64,000 nucleotides of DNA from Pontibacillus yanchengensis (GCF_009856295.1 NZ_WMEU01000001.1:496001-560000), one strand, 5' to 3'; positions 43,717 to 53,532 are shown, counted from the stretch's first letter. Notes: generated by a model from the sequence alone, not told the origin. Numbers and translations: made by a program.

Positions 43717-44829
43717 ATGGTTATTTTATTCATTGTACTCAGCAGTATAGAAGCGTTTCTCTTCTTGTGGGTTGCCATTAACCCATTATGGTTACCATCT
43801 CTTCACCGTTATACAAACCGCTCATATAAAAAGAAAACCGTTTCTGTACTAGTCCCACTTCGCAATGAATCTAAAAATGTTCCAGGACTTATAGCTACCT
43901 TAAGGAACGTCAAGTATGATGAACTTGAGTTTATACTTCTTGATGATCAATCTTCAGATGATACAAAATCATTATTGATGGAACATACATGTAGGGATTC
44001 ACGCTTTACAATCATAGAAGGGAAACACCTTCCTGAAGGATGGAATGGAAAAGTACATGCATGTCATCATTTAAGCAAATACTCAAATAATGAAGTGATG
44101 TTTTTTATAGATGCAGATGTTCGTATCGAACCAAATACGATTCACCATACTTTAGCGCTTATGGAAAACCAATATGCAAGTATGGTTAGTGGCTTTCCTA
44201 CGTATCTGGATAATAAACTTGTGCAGTTCCTTGTAACCATGCAGCACTTTGTCATCCATCTTCACCTTCCTTTATTTTTTGCAAATTATACAAAACGCCA
44301 AGCCACAACCGCTGCTTGTGGCCAATTTATTGCAATCAATCGAACTACATATAATAAAATTGGTGGTCACGAAGCAATTTACAACTCTTTAGTGGAGGAT
44401 GTAGAGTTAGGTAGATTAGTGAAAAAACACGGAGACAGAGTGATACTAGCGAATATAACAAAGCTTGTTAGCTGTTTTATGTACGGTACCATTCAAGAAG
44501 CATGGGAAGGATTCACAAAAAATATTTTCATTGGCATCGGTCGATCAAAAATCGGTGCGATAGGATTATCTATCTTCTATGCTCTCTTCTACATTTCACC
44601 ATTGTTATTAGCTGTATATGCAGTCTTCAACCTACAATGGATGTTCCTTCTTCCTCTAGTACTGACTGTTTTACAAAAAGGAATCGTGGATATAAGAACT
44701 AGAACAAGTCCATTTTACTCTTTAGGCATGCCCTTATCTGCAGCTATGTTAATTGGAGTGCTATGGACGTCAATGTACAAAGCCATAACTGGCAAAGCTT
44801 ACGTTTGGAAAGGAAGATCCTATCAATGA
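43717..44829 (+). CDS. crtQ: Glycosyltransferase family 2, CrtQ-like
   Basis: 370 residues: an N-terminal membrane helix, GT-A domain with SVLVPLRNES, LDDQSSDDT and the metal site FIDADVR, and two or three C-terminal membrane segments ending YVWKGRSYQ. The same WKGRxY end closes S. aureus CrtQ (diaponeurosporenoate glucosyltransferase). Likely glycosylates the carotenoid carboxylate. ATG 43717 follows TAAGGAG; TTG nine bases up is too near. Its stop overlaps the next start (ATGA). Confidence 0.83.
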   Translation: MVILFIVLSSIEAFLFLWVAINPLWLPSLHRYTNRSYKKKTVSVLVPLRNESKNVPGLIATLRNVKYDELEFILLDDQSSDDTKSLLMEHTCRDSRFTIIEGKHLPEGWNGKVHACHHLSKYSNNEVMFFIDADVRIEPNTIHHTLALMENQYASMVSGFPTYLDNKLVQFLVTMQHFVIHLHLPLFFANYTKRQATTAACGQFIAINRTTYNKIGGHEAIYNSLVEDVELGRLVKKHGDRVILANITKLVSCFMYGTIQEAWEGFTKNIFIGIGRSKIGAIGLSIFYALFYISPLLLAVYAVFNLQWMFLLPLVLTVLQKGIVDIRTRTSPFYSLGMPLSAAMLIGVLWTSMYKAITGKAYVWKGRSYQ

Positions 44830-46307
44830 AGCAAATATCAATTATCGGAGGCGGTTTAGCTGGTCTATCATCGGCAATATACTTAGCCTCAGAAGGATAT
44901 CATGTTAAGGTATTTGAAAAGAATGAGCACTTTGGAGGTAAAATGATGGCAGTGAACCTGGGTAGCTATCATTTTGATTTTGGTCCAAACACCATAACTA
45001 TGCCTCATGTATTTAAGAATATATTGAGTGATGCTGGATTAAATCCAGAAGACTACTTCACATTTAAGCAAATTGAAACACATACGCGCAATAGTTTTGG
45101 AGATGGATTCACATTTGACCTATCCTCTTCTAAAACGTATATGCTCGATCAATTAAAGAAGCTTGATCCTAAAGGTGGTTCCAAATACCAAGCCTTCTTG
45201 AATCAAATTACTAAGCTATACTCCCTTTCTGAAAAACACTTTCTTCATCGTACATTTGAAACATGGCGCGATTACCTATCCCCTTCCCTCTTAAAAGCCA
45301 TGTTGAACGTTAAACCTAACCAGAGTATGCATGAGTTTATGAGCCTTTATTTTGATAATCCAAAAATCATACAATCACTTGACCGTTATGCTACCTATAT
45401 TGGATCCAATCCATACATAGCCCCAGCAACCTTCTCCATGATCGCATATTTGGAATTGATTGATGGTGTTTATTATGTAGAAGGAGGTAACACGAAAATT
45501 GCAGAGGGATTTGAAAGAGCAGCGAGAGAGTTAGGTGTTGAACTATACGCAAATCATCACGTGAGTCAGTTGAATATACAAGACTCATCTGTCTCAGATG
45601 TAATATTGTCAGATGGTCAATCTTTTAAAACAGATGAAGTCATTATGAATGGTGATGTATTAAAAGCCTATCCAGAGTTAGTAAACGAAGAACATCGCCC
45701 CCATTTTTCCAATCAAAAAGTGCGAGATTTTGAACCATCTATTTCGGCGTTTGTTATACTTGCAGGGCTAAATAAGCGCATGGAAAACCTTCACCATCAT
45801 CACCTTTTCTTTACGAAAAACTATCAAAAAGAATTCATACAGCTTCAAGAAGGAGTTTATCCCGAATCTCCAACGATTTACATCAGCACTTCATCTAAAT
45901 CAGATCCTACTGTTTCACCTGAGGGAGATAATTGCTTTATTCTAGTGAATGCTCCAGCTATTCCAAAAGATGGTGATATGGGTATTGATATAGAAGAATA
46001 CAAACAGAAAATTTATGATCGGTTAAAAGCATTTGGGTATGACATTCAACCTTACGTAAAAGAAGAACAAGTATGGACCCCTAAAGATATACGAAAGCAG
46101 TTTGGAACCTTTCGTGGATCCATTTATGGGCCAGCTTCTAACAGGAAAATAGATGCATTCAGAAGACCATATAACAAATCACAAGATATCTCGAACCTAT
46201 ACTTTGCTGGTGGCAGCACTCATCCTGGTGGAGGGTCGCCAATGGTTGTTTTAAGTGGTAAAAATGTCGCAAGGTCTTTGGTAAAAAAGGATAGAGAAAC
46301 GACATAA
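44826..46307 (+). CDS. CrtI/CrtN/CrtP-family carotenoid oxidoreductase
   Basis: 493 residues: FAD-binding GGGLAGLSSA (8-17), FEKNEHFGGKM, and the C-terminal FAGGSTHPGGGSPMV box of phytoene desaturase-type enzymes. Three such enzymes occur in the window. Being with the glycosyl- and acyltransferase genes, this one is best seen as the terminal oxidase (CrtP/CrtNb-like, making an aldehyde or acid) rather than the desaturase. That is an inference. The frame is open 63 bases up inside crtQ, but ATG 44826 has AAAGGAAG and the ATGA overlap. Last gene of the operon. Confidence 0.88.
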   Translation: MKQISIIGGGLAGLSSAIYLASEGYHVKVFEKNEHFGGKMMAVNLGSYHFDFGPNTITMPHVFKNILSDAGLNPEDYFTFKQIETHTRNSFGDGFTFDLSSSKTYMLDQLKKLDPKGGSKYQAFLNQITKLYSLSEKHFLHRTFETWRDYLSPSLLKAMLNVKPNQSMHEFMSLYFDNPKIIQSLDRYATYIGSNPYIAPATFSMIAYLELIDGVYYVEGGNTKIAEGFERAARELGVELYANHHVSQLNIQDSSVSDVILSDGQSFKTDEVIMNGDVLKAYPELVNEEHRPHFSNQKVRDFEPSISAFVILAGLNKRMENLHHHHLFFTKNYQKEFIQLQEGVYPESPTIYISTSSKSDPTVSPEGDNCFILVNAPAIPKDGDMGIDIEEYKQKIYDRLKAFGYDIQPYVKEEQVWTPKDIRKQFGTFRGSIYGPASNRKIDAFRRPYNKSQDISNLYFAGGSTHPGGGSPMVVLSGKNVARSLVKKDRETT

Positions 46308-46411
46308 AATGAAAAGCTTTTGAAGATAATTTATTTCTTTTCTGTACAGAAAGATCTTGAGTTAGTAGGTACTTAGCTATTTGTTATATGCTGAGGTTGA
46401 TATTCCATTTT

Positions 46412-47090
46412 AGCCCCATTATCTTGAAGACTTGGATTCGAGATATATTCAAAAGGTGATGGGTCCGATACTTGAAACGTGGAAGGGGGTTACGGCTCAC
46501 CAACTCGCTTTCCTGCGGGCGAGCTGGTGAGCCTTCTCAGTCGCTTTGCTCCCTCCGGCGTCTCACCAACCTCTTTCTCCCGCGGGAGTCTCGTAGTTCC
46601 CCTTCACCCTCAGCCGGGTAATGGTTATCGTACACGCGGCCAAATGTTGTATGTCTCCCGAAAGGACATATAAGCCCTTATTTTTAGTGAAAACCCTCTT
46701 TGGTTAGATCTTACGGACAAATAAAACTTTATTTTTTACAAACAGCGAACTAAATGTTCATTATTTTTCTTGCCACAGAATTTTTTGTTTTGAACCAATT
46801 GTGGAACTTACTAGGGTGTAGACCGTCAGATGATATTCAAATACCTCAACCTCTCTAACTTCGCAATGTTTCCGTTGCTCCCAATACTAGCAAAGGTGGC
46901 CGTGGAACAAGGAGACTCCCGTCGGAGAAAGAGGAAGGCAAGATCCCCCTGAGGGTGTTTTCCCCGAAGGTAGCTCGCCAGCTCGCTGGCAGGACGCGAG
47001 TTGTTCCACGACCACCTTTATTCTAACTAAATCTACGGAAACATCGCTCTTTCTGTGCGATCACCAAATTCATCTCAACTTCAAGTCTTC
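46412..47090 (-). repeat. Composite inverted-repeat element, copy B (679 bp)
   Basis: Reverse complement of copy A (28228-28905), by eye ~99% identical. It sits exactly between the convergent ends of the two carotenoid operons. It carries the same paired hairpin units and inverted GAAGACTTG ends. The high identity indicates recent copying or ongoing conversion. With copy A it could invert the 17.5 kb between. 46308-46411 has no other feature. Confidence 0.85.
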
Positions 47091-47124
47091 CAGAATATGT
47101 CTCTTATCCTGAACATAGTCCTTC

Positions 47125-47162
47125 AAAAAAAGCGTAAACCTCCAAGGAGATTTACGCTTTTA
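47125..47162 (-). terminator. Terminator of the crtM operon
   Basis: AAAAGCGTAAATCTCC and GGAGGTTTACGCTTTTTTT on the minus strand; a long stem with a T-run, overlapping the crtM stop. Confidence 0.87.
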
Positions 47163-48000
47163 TCATATTCATATTCGCTAATATAACTTTCTTTTGCTGA
47201 TCGCTTACATAGTTGCGTTCATTAAATACTTGATAATGATTTTCTCGGATAGCAGGTAAAATAGCTCTATAAAGATAGGAGGCCCCTTTCACCGGAGTTC
47301 GGGAATATAATGGGTATTCATCTATCGTCTCTAGAGCACGTTCATAATGTTCTTCCGCTTTATGGGCTAAGTCTTCCCATAATTGAATAAAAGATGAATT
47401 AATTGTTTGATTGTATAAATCTTCATAGCTATAGTTATACGTTGACATTAGTTCCTCTGGTATATAAACCCGTTTCCGTTCCATATCCTCACCAATATCT
47501 CTCAAAATATTAGTCAACTGCATCCCTTTTCCTAAATGAATAGCACCTTCACGAAGTTTTTCTTCCTTCCCAGGTGCAATAACAGGTAAAAGCATTAAGC
47601 CAACCGTACTTGCTACAAGATAGCAATAACTCATTAATTCATCTTTTGTCTGAACAATATGTGAATCAATATCTAACCGTTGACCATCAATCATTTCTTG
47701 GAATGGGACCGTATCCATATTGAATCTTTGGAAAACATCTTGTAATGCAACCCACATTGGCTCATTGCTAGGTAAATGACCGGCCAAAAAATAATGAAAA
47801 TCTCGTTCAAATTCTTCTAAGTCCTTTGAAGGATTTTCACCTTCATCGACTATATCATCTACCTGGCGACAAAAAGCATAAATCGCCCAGACTGCTTGTT
47901 TTTGTTTTTTTGGCAGTAGAGCAAATGCTTTAGAAAATGTTTTAGAATGTTTGTCAATAATAGCCTTGCAATATTCATAAGCAGACTGGGTTGTATTCAA
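47152..48000 (-). CDS. crtM: Dehydrosqualene / diapophytoene synthase (squalene-phytoene synthase family)
   Basis: Condenses two prenyl diphosphates head to head, the entry step to carotenoids. 282 residues with both Asp-rich motifs: [12 protein letters not shown] (first) and [19 protein letters not shown] (second), plus the HSKTFSKAF start typical of CrtM. The C30 (FPP) rather than C40 assignment rests on the CrtN-like partners and the host group. TTG 48000 with GAGGTG seven bases before is preferred; a GTG at 48015 overlaps the upstream gene. Last gene of the operon. Confidence 0.9.
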   Translation of the reverse strand: MNTTQSAYEYCKAIIDKHSKTFSKAFALLPKKQKQAVWAIYAFCRQVDDIVDEGENPSKDLEEFERDFHYFLAGHLPSNEPMWVALQDVFQRFNMDTVPFQEMIDGQRLDIDSHIVQTKDELMSYCYLVASTVGLMLLPVIAPGKEEKLREGAIHLGKGMQLTNILRDIGEDMERKRVYIPEELMSTYNYSYEDLYNQTINSSFIQLWEDLAHKAEEHYERALETIDEYPLYSRTPVKGASYLYRAILPAIRENHYQVFNERNYVSDQQKKVILANMNMIKA

Positions 48001-48011
48001 AACAATGCACC

Positions 48012-49481
48012 TCACTTATGTTGTAGTATAGAAGAATTTTTCTCCATAAGATAATCTGCAAGCAACTTAGCACCTTGCATCACAATAGGCACGCCACCTC
48101 CTGGATGAATAGAGGCACCTACGGCATAAATATTGTTCACATCATATGGTTTTAACTGAGGTCGAAATGCTCCAGATTGAAATAAAGTCGGGGCTATTCC
48201 AAAACTTCCACCAGAATATAGTCCTTCTTGCATTGCTTCATGAGGGGTTTTAATTTTCAACCAATTAAGATGTCTTCTTAAATCTGGATACCCTCTTTCT
48301 TCCAGTAATTCCATAATATAATTAGCATATTCCTCTTTCCGGGACCAGTCTATTTGGTCCCCAGATGGTACAGGAACCAATGTGTATAAAATGCCTTCAC
48401 TATCCTTTGCCAAGGAATTATCGATTAGTGAAGGATGAAAAGTATAAATAGAAGGGTCTTCTGGCAAGCGTTTATGTTGAAATACATCCCTCATATGAGA
48501 TTCAAAGTCTTCTCCCATGAAAAATCTATGAATAGATGGTTGATCATAATTTTTGTCTAATCCCATGTACAATAGAAAACATCCAGAAGATGGGGTATAA
48601 CTTCGATTCAGTTTATTTTCAACAGGCATTAAGTGATCCATAATAGGGAAATCGCCATTCATTATGATATCATCGTAAGCAACAAAATCATCATTTACTT
48701 GTAATCCCTTACAATGCTTTTGTTGAACCACAATCTCCTCAACTTCAGCACCAGTTACTAATTTCACTCCTCTTTTCTCTAATTGCTTCACGATAATATC
48801 TACCAAACTAGCGTATCCACCTTTTAAATACCAAATCCCATGTTCATGTTCACTATAGGATACAAGCGAATAAAGGGCTGGTGATTCTCCAGGGTTTCCT
48901 CCAATATATAGGGTCTGCAAAGCATAGATATTCTGTAACTCTTCACTCTTAAAATATTGTTTCAAAAGACGCTTCACATGAATATAAGCTTTCATTTTCA
49001 CTAGGGACTGTAGGTTTTTTCGGGAGAAAAAGTCTTTTTTATTAATAAATTGCTGTTTTAAAAACTGTTTTTCCCCTAATGCATAGCGCCATTTCATATC
49101 CCTAATAAATCGATCAAAACCTTCTCCTTCACCTGGAAACAATCGTTCAATTTCTTCTCTTTGTTTTTGTATATCTCGATATTTAAACATTCTCTTACCA
49201 TTCTCATGCTCTATTGAATATAAAGGATCACACGGTACGATAGGTAGCCTTTCTCTAGATATTCCACCTTCTTCTAGAATAGATAAAAGCATGTCAGGAA
49301 GAAGGATTATAGTAGGGCCTTGATCAATTCGATCTTCACCTTCATAAATAAAACTAAGACGCCCTCCCATTTTTTGTTGTTTATCATATATGGTAATACG
49401 GTTTTCTGAGTTTTGTGATAGCAATAGTGCAGTAACTAAACCACCTATGCCACCACCTACGATAGATATGTCTCTCGTCAT
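48012..49481 (-). CDS. CrtN/CrtI-family carotenoid desaturase or oxygenase
   Basis: 489 residues with [10 protein letters not shown] (9-18), an [20 protein letters not shown] block that closely parallels S. aureus CrtN (AFQTLYIG.P....SLYS) and the C-terminal [13 protein letters not shown] box. It is therefore a strong candidate for diapophytoene desaturase, but its neighbour is equally CrtN-like. Middle gene of the operon: four-base overlap with the upstream gene and an 11-base gap to crtM. Confidence 0.88.
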   Translation of the reverse strand: MTRDISIVGGGIGGLVTALLLSQNSENRITIYDKQQKMGGRLSFIYEGEDRIDQGPTIILLPDMLLSILEEGGISRERLPIVPCDPLYSIEHENGKRMFKYRDIQKQREEIERLFPGEGEGFDRFIRDMKWRYALGEKQFLKQQFINKKDFFSRKNLQSLVKMKAYIHVKRLLKQYFKSEELQNIYALQTLYIGGNPGESPALYSLVSYSEHEHGIWYLKGGYASLVDIIVKQLEKRGVKLVTGAEVEEIVVQQKHCKGLQVNDDFVAYDDIIMNGDFPIMDHLMPVENKLNRSYTPSSGCFLLYMGLDKNYDQPSIHRFFMGEDFESHMRDVFQHKRLPEDPSIYTFHPSLIDNSLAKDSEGILYTLVPVPSGDQIDWSRKEEYANYIMELLEERGYPDLRRHLNWLKIKTPHEAMQEGLYSGGSFGIAPTLFQSGAFRPQLKPYDVNNIYAVGASIHPGGGVPIVMQGAKLLADYLMEKNSSILQHK

Positions 49482-50977
49482 GCGTTTTTCACCTCTTCCC
49501 CTTCAGCTAGCCAATTTGCTGTGATTCGTGCAGATTCTAATATGGTTGGCAAACCGCTTCCAGGGTGTGTACCGCCACCAACAATCCAGCAATTTTTTAA
49601 TTCATTAAATCGATTATGAGGACGGAAATACATCATTTGTGATAACTGGTGTCCTAGATTAAAGGTTGCACCTTTATAGACCGAGTACTCTTCTTCCCAT
49701 CCCCTTGGTGTTAGAATCTTTTCTTCTTCAATTATATCCTCTGTAAGATTGATGCCTGTTTTCTTGTGAATTTGTTGTAAAATTAAACTTCTAAATTGAT
49801 ATTTCATTGTTTCCCACTCTATTTCTGAGAAATTATTTGGGACAGGTGCTAACACATACAATGCTGATTTTCCTTCAGGAGCCAAACATGGGTCTGTAAC
49901 AGATGCGTTGTGTACATAAATAGAAGGATCTGCAGAAAGTTTCATAGATTGTGTGATTTCCTCAACATTTTCTTTATAGTCCTCTGAAAAAATAATCGAA
50001 TGATGTGGAAGGTTCACTTTTTCATTAACTCCCAAATACATCATGAATGTTGAGCAAGAATACTTCTTTTTTCCTAAGTTTTCAGATGAATATTTTTTTA
50101 GTACAGGTTCTTCAACTAAATGTTCCATCGCATGAGCAAAGTCTGCATTAATTACTACCTCATCAGCTTTAATAGAGGAACCATCCTCAAGTTGAATACC
50201 TTTAACCTCTTTTCCAGATAGTAAAAGTTTTTTGACTCCACTTTCCAAATGGATACGCCCTCCATGTTCTTTTACTACCTTTGCCATCGTTTCAGAAATC
50301 TGATTCACTCCACCTATTGGATGAAAGACACCATACTCATGTTCCATAAATGAAAGGATGGAAAAAGCTCCAGGACATTCCCAAGGAGACATACCTAAAT
50401 ACTTAGCTTGAAACGTGAATGCGAGTTTTAACTGTTCAGATGTAAAATAGTCTGATAAAACGCCATATAATGACTTCCCTAATGCTAGATATGGTAAAGC
50501 TTTTAGCGTTCTAGGGTGTATATAATCAATAAGACGATGATGACGATTTTGTAGCACTGGCATTAACGCATTCATGCGTTTGCGAGTATCATTCATAAAT
50601 CTTGTGTACCCATGCTCGTCACCGGGGAAATGATTATAAATTTGTTGGATCATTTTCTCTGGATTTCGATACATCGTTAGCTGTTTATCTGAAAAAAATA
50701 AATCATACATAGGGTCTAATTCTTGCAAATCCATGTAGTCATCGAGCTTTCGATCGGCTGCTTGAAACAGTTCTTCCAGAATGTGAGGCATACTAAAGAA
50801 TGTTGGACCGACATCAAACCTGTACTCTCCTATTGTTAATGCTGCATTGCGACCGCCTACCTGGGGTTGCTTTTCATATACATGAACATCAAACCCTTTT
50901 GCAGAAAGTAACATGGCTGTTGCAAGCCCGCCTGGTCCAGCACCAATGATAATTATTTTTCTAATATCCCTCACCAC
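49478..50977 (-). CDS. crtN: CrtN/CrtI-family carotenoid desaturase, first operon gene
   Basis: 499 residues: GAGPGGLATA (12-21), FQAKYLGMSPWECPGAFSIL, FSEDYKENVEEI and LAPEGKSALYVLAPVP blocks that match CrtN/CrtI desaturases, and a GGGTHPGSGLPTI end. Likely introduces the double bonds of the C30 chain. The start is unusual: two GTG codons in tandem (50977, 50974) almost abut the operator and leave a leader of ~20 bases with only a weak TTAGG site. Expression is probably governed by the promoter/operator at 50982-51031. Confidence 0.87.
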   Translation of the reverse strand: MVRDIRKIIIIGAGPGGLATAMLLSAKGFDVHVYEKQPQVGGRNAALTIGEYRFDVGPTFFSMPHILEELFQAADRKLDDYMDLQELDPMYDLFFSDKQLTMYRNPEKMIQQIYNHFPGDEHGYTRFMNDTRKRMNALMPVLQNRHHRLIDYIHPRTLKALPYLALGKSLYGVLSDYFTSEQLKLAFTFQAKYLGMSPWECPGAFSILSFMEHEYGVFHPIGGVNQISETMAKVVKEHGGRIHLESGVKKLLLSGKEVKGIQLEDGSSIKADEVVINADFAHAMEHLVEEPVLKKYSSENLGKKKYSCSTFMMYLGVNEKVNLPHHSIIFSEDYKENVEEITQSMKLSADPSIYVHNASVTDPCLAPEGKSALYVLAPVPNNFSEIEWETMKYQFRSLILQQIHKKTGINLTEDIIEEEKILTPRGWEEEYSVYKGATFNLGHQLSQMMYFRPHNRFNELKNCWIVGGGTHPGSGLPTILESARITANWLAEGEEVKNA

Positions 50978-50981
50978 CTAA

Positions 50982-51011
50982 TTGTACATTTGTTGTACAT
51001 TCATTATACAC
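50982..51011. promoter_or_regulatory. Three 11-bp direct repeats, CarH/LitR-type operator
   Basis: On the plus strand TGTACA (50983), TGTACA (50994) and TATACA (51005) recur every 11 bases; each fits nTnTACAn. From memory, three such 11-bp repeats form the operator of CarH, the B12-dependent light-sensing MerR-type repressor of carotenoid genes, and LitR sites in Bacillus are similar. The third repeat covers the -10 box of the crt promoter, so binding would block transcription. No carH/litR gene is in the window. Confidence 0.7.
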
Positions 51012-51031
51012 AGAATGATATTGAACTGCAA
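51003..51031 (-). promoter_or_regulatory. SigA-type promoter of the crtN–crtN-like–crtM operon
   Basis: Minus strand: TTGCAG (-35, 51031-51026), a 17-base spacer and a perfect TATAAT (-10, 51008-51003). The transcript would start about 20-25 bases before the tandem GTG codons. Overlaps the direct-repeat operator. Confidence 0.75.
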
Positions 51032-51267
51032 CGAAAACATTTTTTTCATTCTACTAACCTATAAGAAAGGTGATCTTAATTTGATTAAATGGTTATACAT
51101 CTTGTACATAGGAACATGAAATGGCATAACTATGGATAGTGAAGGAATATAGTCTTAATTGGTAAAAACCCCCAATTTATTATCTTTAATCTGTTGAAAA
51201 ACAGGATTTCCTTTCTTCATTATGGTAAAATGTTAAATAAACTTACGATAAGTATTGGAGTGTCAAC

Positions 51268-53007
51268 ATGAGAACGGTAGTATCTACGTTAAATGCAAAG
51301 TACATTCATACCTCACTGGCTTTACGGTATCTAAAGGCTGCTTCTTCCGATTTTGAAGTAAATATACAAGAGTTCACTATAAATGATCCTTCCTTAGAAA
51401 TAGCTGGCACTCTATACGATCTACATCCAGATGTTATTGGGTTTAGTTGTTATATTTGGAACATTGAAGAAACCATTCCTGTTATTTCGATTTTAAAAAA
51501 GATCCACCCAGAAGTAAGGATAATCCTAGGAGGACCAGAAGTAACCTATGATAGTGAATATTGGTTAGACCGAATTCCTGAAGTGGATATCATCGTCAGG
51601 GGTGAAGGAGAACAAACGTTTAATAAGCTCTTAAGTGCTATACAAAATAAGCAATCTCTGGCTTCGTTAAATGGAATTACATATAGAGATAAACAAGGTG
51701 TTATACAATCGAACCCTAACGCACCTAAATTTCCACTGAACGAGATTCCTTCCCCTTTCCGATTCAAGGAAGACGTACCTGAGTTATCTAAACGCGTTAC
51801 ATATGTAGAAACAAGTCGGGGATGCCCTTTCACTTGCCAGTTTTGCTTAAGTTCAATTGAATTCGGAGTACGCTACTTTGACATTGACCGAATGAAGGAC
51901 GAGCTCTCCTACTTAATGGACCATGGGGCTAAGACGATTAAATTTCTCGACCGTACCTTTAATATCAACCGGAAATATGCATTTGAAATGTTTGACTTTC
52001 TCATTAAACACCACCGTGCGGGTGTGGTATTTCAATTTGAAATTACCGCGGACATCATGCGACCAGAAGTGTTAGATTTTATAAACGAAAACGCACCTGA
52101 AGGATTGTTTCGCTTCGAGATTGGTGTACAATCCACAAATGATCATACCAACGAGCTTATTAAGAGAAAACAAAACTTTAACAAACTAACTCGTACCATT
52201 ACGATGGTTAAAAATGGCGGGAAGGTTGTTCAACACCTAGATCTTATCGCAGGTTTACCAGAAGAAGACTATCAATCATTTCGCCAAACCTTCAATGATG
52301 TTTTTGCTATGAGACCTGAGGAATTACAACTAGGTTTTCTGAAAATGCTCAGAGGCACTGGACTTCGTGAAAATGCTCATCAATGGGGTTATCGATATAT
52401 GGAGCATGCCCCTTATGAAATGCTTTCCAATCATGCACTTTCTTTTTCAAAAGTTATTAAAATAAAAAGAGTCGAAGATATCTTAGAGAAATTTTGGAAT
52501 AAACACTTCATGGATAACACTGTAAACTATATCGTAGAGCATATTTTTGAAACTCCTTTTGATTTCTTTCAACTATTTGGTGAGTATTGGCACCATCAAA
52601 AATGGAATAAAATTGGTCATCAACTGACTGATTTGTTTAACAGGTTGCACGAATTCATTCAAGTACATGCTCCTAGTCAAGTTGATATAGTCGAAGGGTT
52701 AATGAATATGGACTATTATATGAACTTCCGCCAAAAGCCGAGAAAGAGTTGGAAACCAAGAGGCATAGAACATCAAGAGAAACAAAAAATTTACGAATAC
52801 GTATGGAAACATTACAATTTTTCCGAACAAGGATACACAAAAAAGGATTTACACAAACACACCATGATTGACCTAATATCCTTTGACATGGATCAATACT
52901 TACAAAACGGATCAATACAAGAAATACCATCACTTCTAATTGCCATTTATTCACCAGAAGGCCGAGAAGTAGAGTTTAAGAAAGGTAACTATCCAATCTC
53001 CTCATAA
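51268..53007 (+). CDS. B12-binding-type radical SAM protein (DUF4080)
   Basis: 579 residues: an N-terminal B12-binding-like Rossmann domain (~1-130, GFSCYIWNIEETIPV, ILGGPEVTYD) without the DxHxxG lower-ligand motif, a radical SAM core (~165-380) with the 4Fe-4S motif CPFTCQFC, and a C-terminal DUF4080 domain. Substrate unknown. TTGGAGTG site, divergent from the crt operon across ~290 bases of AT-rich sequence. A carotenoid role is possible by position only. Confidence 0.87.
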   Translation: MRTVVSTLNAKYIHTSLALRYLKAASSDFEVNIQEFTINDPSLEIAGTLYDLHPDVIGFSCYIWNIEETIPVISILKKIHPEVRIILGGPEVTYDSEYWLDRIPEVDIIVRGEGEQTFNKLLSAIQNKQSLASLNGITYRDKQGVIQSNPNAPKFPLNEIPSPFRFKEDVPELSKRVTYVETSRGCPFTCQFCLSSIEFGVRYFDIDRMKDELSYLMDHGAKTIKFLDRTFNINRKYAFEMFDFLIKHHRAGVVFQFEITADIMRPEVLDFINENAPEGLFRFEIGVQSTNDHTNELIKRKQNFNKLTRTITMVKNGGKVVQHLDLIAGLPEEDYQSFRQTFNDVFAMRPEELQLGFLKMLRGTGLRENAHQWGYRYMEHAPYEMLSNHALSFSKVIKIKRVEDILEKFWNKHFMDNTVNYIVEHIFETPFDFFQLFGEYWHHQKWNKIGHQLTDLFNRLHEFIQVHAPSQVDIVEGLMNMDYYMNFRQKPRKSWKPRGIEHQEKQKIYEYVWKHYNFSEQGYTKKDLHKHTMIDLISFDMDQYLQNGSIQEIPSLLIAIYSPEGREVEFKKGNYPISS

Positions 53008-53012
53008 CCATT

Positions 53013-53071
53013 ACACACCCCCATCATCAACCTTCTTTAATAAAATGGATGGTGTTAGGGGGTTTTTGATT
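53013..53071 (+). terminator. Terminator of the radical SAM gene
   Basis: CACCCCCATCATC...GATGGTGTTAGGGGG imperfect stem and a TTTTTG tail. The gap 53072-53280 shows no gene. Confidence 0.65.
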
Positions 53072-53296
53072 CAAAACTCGACTAGAAGGAATGCTTCCTT
53101 AAGTGGCTCGTTTTGTAGGAAGTATATGTATTTATCCTTCCTTACTATCTTTCATTGTTCTAAACTAAATTTGTTTTAATAACAGCTCTATACCTACACA
53201 GCTAATTAGGAATTTACTCTAGGTAGGCTATAGTCCATACAAACATGGTCTTTTCACCATATAGTATAAGTGTAAAGTCATCAGGAGGTGATATGA

Positions 53297-53443
53297 ATGG
53301 GCTATGGATTTGGTGGCTATGGCGGTGGCTATGGTTGTTGCTATGGTGGCAGCTATGGTGGCGCTGGCTATGGTGGTGGATTTGCTTTAATCGTTGTACT
53401 ATTCATTCTGCTTATCATAGTAGGTGCAGCTTTTTATTGCTAA
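53297..53443 (+). CDS. YjcZ family small sporulation-type protein
   Basis: 48 residues: a Gly/Tyr-rich head ([18 protein letters not shown]...) followed by the YjcZ signature [23 protein letters not shown], a single membrane helix. The family includes SscA and other small spore-assembly proteins. AGGAGGTGAT stands five bases before the ATG, which decides this frame over a longer overlapping one. Own terminator. Confidence 0.9.
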   Translation: MGYGFGGYGGGYGCCYGGSYGGAGYGGGFALIVVLFILLIIVGAAFYC

Positions 53444-53472
53444 TCAAAAATGAAAGAAAAAGGCAAGCACTA

Positions 53473-53507
53473 AAAAGCCCTCTTTGGTTTACAAAGAGGG
53501 CTTTTTC
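53473..53507 (+). terminator. Terminator of the YjcZ gene
   Basis: AAAGCCCTCTTT-GGTTTA-CAAAGAGGGCTTTTT, near-perfect stem with T-run. Confidence 0.88.
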
Positions 53508-53532
53508 ATTGTGTACAAGGAAATCATAAAAA

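Noticed and set aside
53245..53529. 94-codon Trp-rich frame overlapping the YjcZ gene
   Set aside because: It is the +1 shadow of the Gly/Tyr-rich YjcZ frame, which has the ribosome site and the family signature.
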